The notes beneath the pieces were generated by a model. It did not search any database. It was not told the DNA's origin and saw only the letters and a program-made list of their open reading frames with translations. Of a stretch of DNA of 64,000 nucleotides, positions 55,097 through 64,000 are shown one piece after another (within the stretch, counting starts at the first letter, position 1; each line of letters starts with the position of its first letter). The position numbers were made by a program, and so were the translations under genes. Where the stretch lies: positions 15,557,501-15,621,500 of the forward strand of contig CM067513.1 of the NCBI GenBank assembly GCA_034509495.1, read 5' to 3'. Source of the DNA: Acestrorhynchus altus (Eukaryota; Chordata; Actinopteri; Characiformes; Acestrorhynchidae).

Positions 55097-58000
55097 ATGT
55101 CGGTGGGCAAGAAGCCCGAATCGGTCAGGGTGGTCGTGCGGTGCCGCCCTGTAAGCAAGAGAGAAGAAGCGATGAGTCATGAGAAAACAGTGGAGGTGGA
55201 CGTGAAACTGGGACAGGTACGCATCCACAACCCCAGGACCCCCGGCACCCTTGTGAAGGCGTTCACGTTTGATGCGGTTTATGACATGACTTCCAAACAA
55301 ACAGACCTGTATGATTATTCATGCAAACCCATGATTGACTCTGTCCTCCAAGGCTTCAATGGGACCATATTTGCCTATGGTCAAACTGGCACCGGGAAGA
55401 CCTACACCATGCAAGGTCTGCCCATGGACCCAGAGAAACGAGGAGTCATCCCAAATTCCTTCCAGCACATCTTCACCCACATCTCCAGATCTCAGAACCA
55501 GAAGTATCTGGTGAGGGTGTCCTACCTGGAGATATACCAAGATGAAATCCGGGACCTCCTTTGCAAGGACAACAGCAAAAAGCTGGAGCTGAAGGAGAAC
55601 CCAGAGTTGGGCGTGTATGTCAAAGGCCTCTCATCAGTGGTGACCAAGAACATCAAAGAAATCGAGCATGTGATGAACCTGGGCGACCAGTCCAGGTCTG
55701 TCGGCTTCACCAAAATGAATGAGCGCAGTTCACGCTCGCACGCCGTTTTCGTCATAACTGTCGAATGCAGTGAGGTGGGCATTGATGGAGAGGAGCACAT
55801 TCGTGTGGGCAAGCTCAACATGGTTGACCTGGCAGGTAGTGAACGGCAGAGTAAAACGGGCGCCCAGGGACAGAGGTTCAAGGAGGCCGCCAAGATAAAC
55901 CTGTCCCTCTGTGCTCTCGGAAATGTCATTTCTGCTTTGGTGGATGGGAAGAACTCCCACATTCCCTACAGGGACTCCAAACTCACACGTCTGTTACAGG
56001 ACTCTTTGGGAGGGAACTCTAAGACTGTAATGATTGCTACAATAGGGCCCACATCATGCCACTATGAGGAGACCCTCACTACGCTGAGGTTTGCAAACAG
56101 GGCAAAGAACATCAAGAACAGGCCAAAGATCAATGAGGACCCCAAAGATGCCTTGCTCCGTGAGTTCCAAGAGGAGATTGCCCGTCTGAAGGCCCAACTG
56201 GAGGAACGGGGGATGCTGGCCAAAGAAAGGAGAAAGCGGAGGAACAGCATGAGGATGAAGAGGAGTATGAGCAGTGGCGAGGTTGAGACACCCAGGAACC
56301 GCGAGGTGGATGTTGTTGAGATGGTGGAGGAAGAGAGTGCTGAGGAGCACTGGTGGAAGCAGCAGGTGGGGCAGATGGCTAAGAACATTGCCAATGACAG
56401 CCCGGAGGTTAGAAGGAAATTAGGCATGGTGGATGAGAAGGCAAAGACTGTGGAGGAATTACTGAAGGAGCAGCAGGTTATGGAAATCATGATTGAGAAA
56501 TATAAGGTCAGTGCTTTGGCACATTTGAGACCATTTGCTTATCCAGATCCAAGTGCACAATAAATGGGATCCTTTTTTCCATGTTTACTTGTAGGCCTTG
56601 GAAAGTAAGCTTCTAATTGGAGGAAAGAACATCATCGACCACACCAATGAGCAGCAGAAAATGCTGGAGCTGAAGAGGCAGGAGATTGCAGAACAGGTAA
56701 TAACTAGAAGTGCACTAACCACAGTTTTTCAGATGATGCAAAGCCCTCTCAATAACATGTGTCTCCTGCTCTCACAGGAGAGACAGGAGAGGGAGATGCA
56801 ACAGCTGATGTTTGAGCAGGATGAAGAAACAATTGAACTGAAAGAGACTTTTTCTACTCTACAGCAGGAGGTCGACCTTAAGACCAAAAAGCTTAAGAAG
56901 GTGAAGCAGGTCTTTAGTAAGCCCATCAAACTATATAAAACTGAAATGCTAGTGATGTAAATGTGCTTAATAATCCACTGTTGCACTTTAAATAAGTTTT
57001 ATGATGTTGGTTTCGTAGAAAAAACTGAAAACGTTTCACGTCCCAGTGAATGTCCATATATGGAAACTAAGCCGCAAACCAGCGCCAGAATGTAATGATC
57101 CCTGTTTAAGTGATGTTTGTTGGTTTACTAAGTAAAAGTTTGTCACAGACCTAAATGCCATTTTTATTTCTGATCATTAGATGACTTCTTTTGTGCTAAA
57201 GGTAACAAAAAAGTAACAGAAAGACATAAACCTTATACTATTTCTCTTCCAAAATGAGCTCGCCATAAGGTCACCTTGCAGCTTTAAGGTGGTAGTAACA
57301 TCAGGCTCCTGCAAATGATGTACAAAAATGATCAGGCTATAAACACCTGTGGGGTGTGGGATTCATTTATTGAGAAGAGAAAACGAAACTGAGAAAATAA
57401 CACTTGCAAGACACTCTGCTCCATATGTTAATGCAATGTTGTTCCCTGAGGAGTCTCCTTTAAGAAAATGGCTGTGAAGGACCAACACTAACATCTAGAA
57501 GCAATTTTATCTTGTAGCAAAGCGACTTTTATTCACAAACCATGAAATACATTGGTGTTTCATGGTGTACTATAGGTATAGTGTCCTTATTGACCACATT
57601 TCTGATGAGAATGTGCTGTACACCGGGATGTTTGGCATTGCTAGAAGACCCATATGACTACATATTTGATACAGCTTCAAATTTAGCTATTTCCTTCAGA
57701 CTGTGGTCTGTCACACCCAAATGAAATCACTCTTTTTTGCTAATCATTAACATCTACTTTGCAATCCATTTTCCATAAAGTGAATGAGACATTGCGCCAC
57801 CATTGTGCCACCCTGTACCACCTCTTCTCAATTTATGAATTCTATCGCACACTCCACAGGTATTTATAGCCAGATCATCCTGCAACACCACATATACAAA
57901 CATACAAGGTGGCTTATTTTCACTTCAAATATCAACAATACTTGTAATTTTACCCTAGATTTCAGCATATGGCTGTACACCGATTAGCACCTCTGAGTGA

Positions 58001-61000
58001 AGTGAAGAACATGTGAAGTAAAGTTGGGATACATTAGGTTCTTGAAGGTGATGTGTTAAAAGCAGGAACAATGGGAAAGCATAAGAATCTGGGCCAATCT
58101 GACAAAGATCCAGTTATGATAGCAAGACGGCTGGGGCAGAGCATCTCTAAAGCATCAGGCACGTCTTGTGGTGTGTTCCCAATATGCAGTGGTCAGTAGA
58201 TACCAAAAGTGGTCCAAGAAAGGTGGCACCTGTGAACCGGTGGTAGGGTCATGGGCACCTAATGTTCACTGATGTGATCCATGGATGCTCCACCTCACAA
58301 CTTACGGAAGTTAAAGGATCTGTTGTTAATGCTAATGTCTTGGTATCAGATGCTATAGGATGCCTTTGGAGGTCTTGTGGAGTCCATTCCTCATATGGTC
58401 AGATCTGTTGTGGTGGCAAAAGAAGGACCTACTTAATATTGTGAAGGTGGTACTAATGTTACGATTGATAGGTGTATTCATTTAATCAGCCAATGGATTT
58501 GAAGCTATAAACAATACACATGCTCCCTGGATGTCATTTTGCTTCATTTGTCATAAACTTTTATGACAAATGATGCAATGTCACACAGTGGCATTTTGAA
58601 TGATGTAATGCTAAATTATATAGTTGTTGTACATTTATTGAACATTATTTGTTTTTGTTTCACAGCTGTATAGCAAACTGCAGTTGGTCAGAGCAGAGAT
58701 AGGGGACATCACTGATGAACACGTGACAACAAGACAGGAACTGGAGCAGACACTGAATGAGCTCACAAGAGAGATGAAATTCAAGTATTTTTTACAGTTA
58801 CAATCGTTAAATCATACTTAATTAACCATACATGGATATGTTCAATTTTAACAGGTCTGTCATTTTAATGTGATTTGTTGGGAATTGTTTCCATAGGAAC
58901 CTTATAATTGACAATTTCATTCCTCCTGAGGAGAAAAACAAGATCATAAACCGTCTGCACTACGACAGCGAGGAGGACCAGTGGAAAGTCTTGCCCCTCC
59001 TTCCATCTGAAAAGTGAGAAGAAAGGTTACATAATACACTTTTCAAACCCACACACACACACACACACACACACACGTGTCCATCAAACAAGCTGTGATT
59101 GTTGACGAAACATTCAAATATTATTCTCCAGCAACTCTCCTCATGTCAGACGAAGGCCAACTTCTGTAGTCGGACACAAGAGGCCGATCAGCCAACATGC
59201 ACAGGTTGCTGTGGCAACAGGAGCTCCTTCTAGATACAGGGTTGGTACACAGTGACTATATTTTAATATCCTGGCAGGCTGGCAGTCAGACATTGATTAT
59301 TGAAAAGAACTATGGATTCATTTGCTGAATTCATGTGGTTCAATATGGTTTTGGTCCTACACAGGCAGAAAACGTCATGCTTTTAGAGCTGGATATGACA
59401 CCACCAGCCATGGTGCCCCTGGACTTAGAAGGAGCAGAGATGAGGACGTGGGACTTCCTCCGTGACTTTGGCAGCCACAGGAGGAGGACAACAGCATCCC
59501 GTGTCATGCGGGCCAGATCATGGTGAGTGCCTCATGTCCCAAAATGTCCAATGGTTTGCACCTGTTCATTTAACATTTCTTCAGATATATGTTACAATAA
59601 GTATACTTGTGTTTAAGCCAGTATGACATGTTAATGTGTTTAATAGCTTTCAACAGCATATTTCACCTTAGTGTATAGTTAATATATAATTATTATAGCA
59701 ATAATATAATAATACACCAGATTAGCTTTACCTTACATGAAACAGCAAATGCCATCATCTCCACTGTGATTAAATAAACATCTTTTGGGATGGGCTGGGG
59801 AGTTGGGGATGAGGTGGGGTGGTGACCATCCAACATCCTGACCTCACTAACGCTCGTCACTGAATGCAGTTTAATCCTCAAAAGTTTAAACCAAGATTGT
59901 ACAATTTCCTGGACATGGACTAATATAGTCCTGGACTATATTTTCCTTTCTATGGAGGCTCTCCTTTCAGAATGCTAGCCGGTTGAACCAGTTTGACCAA
60001 TGCCTCAGTGGGCTGGAGCAGTTAAAGCTAGTAACAGACCACAAGCAGCTGGTGCCCCTTATTAACAGTCATAGTCTGGACAATGTACCTTTACACTGCT
60101 AATGTCTTCTCATAAGGCTCATGAGATTTAACCCATCCTAGAGTTTACTCCGGAGGAAAACCTTGATTGTTACAGACACCCAGTCACATAGTCTACTTGC
60201 TGGCTCGTGCACAGAGACTTATACACACACTGAGTTGGTGTCCCAAAGGCACTGCTTGGTTATCTTGGCTGTGCGTAGTGTCTTAATCCTGTTGGAAGAT
60301 AAACCTTCATCCCCGTCTGAGGTACAGAGTGCTCTGAATAAGGTTATCATCAAGGATGTCTCTGTATATCGCTGTAGCCATCTTTCCCTCAACCCCGTTT
60401 CCCAGTTCCTGCTGCAGAAAAACATCCCCACAGCATTATGCTGCCATGCTTCACTGTAGGAATGGTATTGGCTAGATGATGTGCAGTGCCTGTTTTCTTG
60501 CAGACATGAGGCTTGGCTTTCAGTCCGAAAAGTTAAATCGTTTTGTTTCTCTTGGCCTGAGAGTCCTTCAGGTGCCTTTTGGCAAACTCCAGGTGGGCTG
60601 TCATGTCACTTTTACTGAGGAGTGGCTTCTCACTGGCCACTCTAATATACAGGCCTGATTAGTGCTGCAGAAATGGTTGTCCTTCTGGAAGGTTCTCCAC
60701 TCTCCTCAGAACAATATTGGAGCTCTGTCAGAGTGACCATTGGGTTCTTGCTCAACTAACTGACTGAGGCCCTTCTACCATGATCACAGTCCTGGTGGTT
60801 CCAAACTATTTACAGATGATGGAGACCACTGTGCTCAATGGGACCTTCAATGCAGAAGATTTTTTTCTGTACCATTCCCCAGATCTGTGTCTCTATATAA
60901 TCATGCCTCTGAGGTCTACAGACAATTCGTTAAGACTCCATGGCTTGGTTTGCGCTCTGACAAATCATGTCCAATCAACTGAATTTACCAGAGCTGTTCT

Positions 61001-63104
61001 CTAATCAACCTGTAGAAACATTTGAAGGATGATCAGTGGAAACAAGATGCACCTGAGCTCAATTTTGAGTATCATGACAAAGGCTGTGAATACTTATGTG
61101 CATGTTATAGGTTTGTGTTTTATTTTTAATAAATGTGCAAAAAAATTCAAACAAACTTTTCTCACTTTGACATCAAAGGGGCATTGTGTGCAGACTTTTG
61201 AGGAGGAAAAATTAATTGAATCCATGTGGGAATAAGACTGTAACATAACAAAATGGGCAAAAATTGAAGTGCTGTGGATATTTTCCATATGGACTCTAAA
61301 TACTCCTCCACATGCTTCTCCAATTCTGCATTTTTCTTGTTTTCCTCTTGTACTACACATCCAGCCCTCACCATCCTCACAGTAACGGACACATGGAGAG
61401 AGCTGCACAGACAGCACATTAAATTCTCAAGCCGGAAAATTCTGTGATGCCTCTGATGAGCAATAGTTCTACTCCATATTCCACCACAGGCTTCAGGCCC
61501 ACAGAGCTGCTGATGGGGAGAAAAATCAGAACCACTCACTCCAACTTGGAGAAAGATCTCCTGCCTCAGTGGCCTTGTAGATCAGCTGTGAGATGAAAAG
61601 ATGAAAAGGAAAAAGCTAAACAAGCTCACTACAGAGCAAGAGGCAGAGCTGCAGCAAAACTGCCGATACAAGAAAGTTGTCACGGCACACATCTTGATTT
61701 GCAATATACGTCCTCCCCTATAATTTGGATATATAATTTGCATATATTTGTGAGAAAAACTACAAAGAAACTCGCACATGTTGAAATGGTTATGTGAGTT
61801 AAGAAGAAGAACTACTAACAGTTACAGCAGTTACCTGTCAATTAGCTTTTACAGCAAAAATACTGTTTATTTAAAATATGGTTGAAAATATAACTGAATA
61901 CTTTAGTAATTATATAATATAATCCAGATGTAACTGGTGATTTGTATACCAACACAGTAACAAATAAAGCCACACTCAAATGACATAGACATTGTCTTTA
62001 ACAAACAACTGATCTGGTCTTCCTCACGTGGTGTTATGAAAAACAAAGAAAACCTTCTATTTCAAACAACAGAAAAAAATGTCAGTGGCATTCACAAGAA
62101 TTGTCCATTGAGTGCCTTCTAAATGCAAGGTGTACAACAAACAACAAAAAAGAAACAACACACTATAACTTCTATAACCCCTTTTGTTTACTATTTAAGA
62201 CTATGACTATGAATTACAAGTATGTACAAAAAGACTTCATAGTCTGTACTGTTCAGCTGTGGCCTTGTGACTGGAAGGTTCCCATATATCCCAATATATG
62301 TCTAGACACATGGAGCATATTTTCTAATAGTAAGAAACGTATCTCGCCTCCATCACACACGTTGCTGTTGACACTAGGAGGGTGAAGGCAGCCACCGCCT
62401 CTTTTCAAACTGCTGCCATTGCATCATTGCTGGGCAGCCAATGCACTCTGAGGAAAGTGATGGGTCCTCAACACTGATACACAGATGCCTGTGCAAAAAG
62501 CATCACTCTAGATGTGATATGGGGAGAGACCACCATCTACCCACCCAGAGAGAGGCCAGTTTTGCTCTTTCAAACTTTGGCTGCTGATGGCAAGAAACAT
62601 GACCCGGGACTTAAACCTGTGAACCATAGTGTGGATCACAGTGTTAGTGCACTAGACTGGTCCAGTATCCATTTTTATTTAATAATTTACATGTAAAGAT
62701 TGGTGACAGACAGTGGTTCATTTTGTGTTGTGTTTATAACCCAACTAGTATACTATGTTGTACTATTACAGTTTTTTTATTTGTTTTGAAAAAAAACAAC
62801 AACAACAACAAAACAACATCATCTTACAGTATTGCAGTATATCACAGTATAACCCCTCAGGGGTTAACACATTATAACCCCTGTATCATGATGCACATCA
62901 TATCACTAGATTCTGGCCAGTACACAGCCCTACTTCATATCATATTACTTTCCTGAGAATGTCTAAACCTCTTTCACTTTTTCTCTTCCAAGGTATCAAG
63001 GACCAAGTCTACCCACTTCTTCATCAACCAGTTCTGTTGTTCTTGAGTCTCAGTGCTCACCCACTCCATCCATGGGGACATGTGCTGCCATTCTCCAGCC
63101 ATGA
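55097..63104 (+). CDS. kif3c: Kinesin-like protein KIF3C (kinesin-2 motor)
   Basis: Eight coding exons: 55097-56506, 56595-56696, 56778-56900, 58666-58784, 58897-59013, 59132-59240, 59365-59522 and 62993-63104; 749 aa (human 793). The plus-end microtubule motor pairs with KIF3A or itself for neuronal cargo transport. Exon 1 encodes the whole motor: VRVVVRCRP, P-loop GQTGTGKT, switch I NERSSRSH, switch II DLAGSE and neck-side FANRAKNIKN. A charged linker, coiled coil (EEQQKMLELKRQEIAEQ-type text) and tail (RPTSVVGHKRPISQ, YRAENVMLLELDM, RARSW) follow. The start was chosen at 55097 because it aligns residue for residue with kinesin-2 N-termini; in-frame ATGs at 55052/55055 would add 15 residues. 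KIF3C rather than KIF3B is supported by the tail and by rab10/hadha synteny. The Gly/Ser-rich loop-11 insert of mammalian KIF3C is absent. Confidence 0.9.
56901..58020. other. Part of kif3c intron 3, nothing recognised
   Basis: AT-rich intron sequence with short spurious frames. No exon is needed here, because exon 3 and exon 4 (58666) join in frame. Confidence 0.6.
58030..58460 (+). mobile_element. Internally deleted Tc1-like transposon, kif3c intron 3
   Basis: Plus-strand text matches the N-terminal helix-turn-helix part of fish Tc1 transposases in broken frames (MGKHKNLGQSDKD, ARRLGQSISKAS, VVQERW). It then jumps to C-terminal text (GGTCTTGTGGAGTCCATTCC, AAAGAAGGACCTACTTAATA). The catalytic middle is missing and stops are frequent. 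Confidence 0.7.
59051..59076. repeat. (CA)n microsatellite, kif3c intron 5
   Basis: About 13 CA units, 38 bases after the exon 5 donor. Confidence 0.9.
59775..59885. repeat. GGGACACC-family fragment, kif3c intron 7
   Basis: It contains GGGGATGAGGTGGGGTGGTG, CCATCCAACATCCTGACCTC and CTCACTAACGCTCGTCACTG, shared with the fragments near 51960 and 36100. Ends lost. Confidence 0.5.
60290..61290. mobile_element. Tc1-type fish DNA-element remnant, kif3c intron 7
   Basis: A long non-coding stretch with words I know from a dispersed fish element: AAACATCCCCACAGCATTATG, AATCATGTCCAATCAACTGA, GGATGATCAGTGGAAACAAG, GGCTGTGAATACTTATGTGC and AAGACTGTAACATAACAAAATG. It has a terminal-repeat-like right end (GAAGTGCTGTGGATA at about 61266). 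No intact transposase. It fills a third of the 3.5-kb intron 7. Confidence 0.65.
62380..62672 (-). mobile_element. tRNA-derived SINE copy, kif3c intron 7
   Basis: Minus-strand head with B-box-like GGTTTAAGTCC (about 62610) and A-box region GTCTAGTGCACTAACACTG. The body matches 12262-12570 and 16455-16735 (GATGCCTGTG, CCACCCAGAGAGAGGCC, CATTGCATCATTGCTGGGCA). No target duplication was confirmed. Confidence 0.7.
62698..62764 (+). repeat. Direct repeat, first copy (pair with 63932-63996)
   Basis: It shares CAGACAGTGGTTCAT, TTGTGTTG and AGTATACTATGT with 63932-63996. It follows the SINE directly. Confidence 0.75.
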
Positions 63105-63342
63105 AGTATTTCAAACGAGGTGGTTTTGCCATGCTATAAATACAAAGCTTTAACACAAAGACTTATTAGCTCTGTTGTTATTTTTCTGTGAGCTTTACTG
63201 CAAGATCTTTTGTTTTTTATTTTTGCACTGATTTTGTGTCAAAGCACAGTTTCAATTGACGACAGCACAGTTTTATCCTGTTTACCTGAAGCTTTGATCT
63301 ATATGTGTCATGTGTACTCCTGTACTGTTATTCATGAATAAA
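63105..63342 (+). other. kif3c: Putative kif3c 3' UTR with AATAAA
   Basis: After the stop at 63102-63104 the first canonical AATAAA is at 63337-63342, implying a 3' UTR of about 250 bases. No repeat interrupts it. Confidence 0.5.
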
Positions 63343-63880
63343 ATCCATGGGAAGGATAAATGGTGATACTGCATGACAAAAAAGAAGAGTAATCTGCTGT
63401 CTGATTGATTTTAATGGCATAACGCAATCACTGATGATTGGATTTTAAGTTCACTGTGGTCAGACTGGATGGCAATAGCTAAGTTTTTATATTTCTAACA
63501 TTGCTGACCTCTAGCGGGCAGAGCAGCTCCTTTTCATCATAGAGTGAACTCAATGACATAATTAGTAATATAGCCCTCAGAGATATGAGAGCTCTTATGT
63601 TTGAGTATAGACACAGGTCTGTGTAAAGGCAGGTGATTCTGGTCATTGCTTCTGGTCAAAGAAGCAATAACTGGTGCGCAGTGCTAACATGGACAGGTGT
63701 TCACTTAAAATGAGGGTTTAAAGTGTTTTGCAAAGTGATATAGTGTTTGTGGGGGAGAAATGTGCTATTGTGGTGACATAACAGCACAGTTTTAATGCTT
63801 CTCAAACAATCAGCTTGTGGGGTCAGAACTAAAAAAAAACAACAAATATGTTTTGCAGTACTGTATCAATTCTTACTGAA
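63343..63880. other. Spacer downstream of kif3c
   Basis: AT-rich, nothing recognised. It may start another intergenic region that continues past the window. Confidence 0.5.
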
Positions 63881-63996
63881 TAGTTACAGAGCGACTTTTG
63901 CTAAATGCCGCAAATGTAAATGTAAATGTAAATATTGGTGTCAGACAGTGGTTCATGTTGTGTTGGGACCCCAACCAGTATACTATGTGATACTAT
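63881..63996 (+). repeat. L2-type tail fragment followed by second direct-repeat copy
   Basis: CAGAGCGACTTTTGCTAAATG then (ATGTAA)n is a deleted L2-type tail (63888-63930). The repeat copy at 63932-63996 follows immediately. Confidence 0.7.
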
Positions 63997-64000
63997 GTTC

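Overview
This window is ordinary vertebrate nuclear DNA, most likely from a ray-finned fish. It is AT-rich and intron-bearing, crowded with Tc1/mariner fragments, hAT-type miniature elements, L2-type LINE/SINE tails and long microsatellites, and all six proteins read as vertebrate orthologues. The repeat content suggests an otophysan (characin/catfish/knifefish-like) fish; that placement is inference. I saw no tRNA or rRNA gene, no CRISPR array and no bacterial or viral gene set.

Layout. (1) 570-6321, +: ptgr2, 9 coding exons, 348 aa; intron 1 is filled by a GGGTTA-type minisatellite. (2) 9820-19414, -: tmem62, 14 coding exons, 646 aa, converging on ptgr2. (3) 20367-23340, +: rab10, 6 exons, 200 aa, divergent from tmem62 across about 950 bp that hold a CA microsatellite and an NRF1-like site. 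(4) 26624-39500, -: hadha, 20 exons, 764 aa, converging on rab10. (5) 45880-48501, -: slc30a1 (ZnT1), 2 coding exons, 495 aa, with metal-response-element cores upstream. (6) 55097-63104, +: kif3c, 8 coding exons, 749 aa. I rebuilt the exon chains by hand from splice sites, reading frame and family knowledge. All six chains close in frame and give lengths close to the human proteins.

The spaces between genes hold repeats: LINE remnants (49.3-51.1 kb), hAT-like elements with recognisable 8-bp target duplications (8983-9176, 10702-11080, 42250-42405, 53558-53997), tRNA-derived SINEs, Tc1 fragments, minisatellites and simple arrays.

The genes do not form one pathway. They cover eicosanoid/NADPH metabolism (ptgr2), a predicted membrane phosphoesterase (tmem62), exocytic trafficking (rab10), mitochondrial beta-oxidation (hadha), zinc efflux (slc30a1) and microtubule transport (kif3c). 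rab10, hadha and kif3c are neighbours on human 2p23, so part of an ancestral block survives here. slc30a1 and the ptgr2-tmem62 pair come from other human locations. I found no convincing undescribed biological system; the findings are local oddities worth checking.
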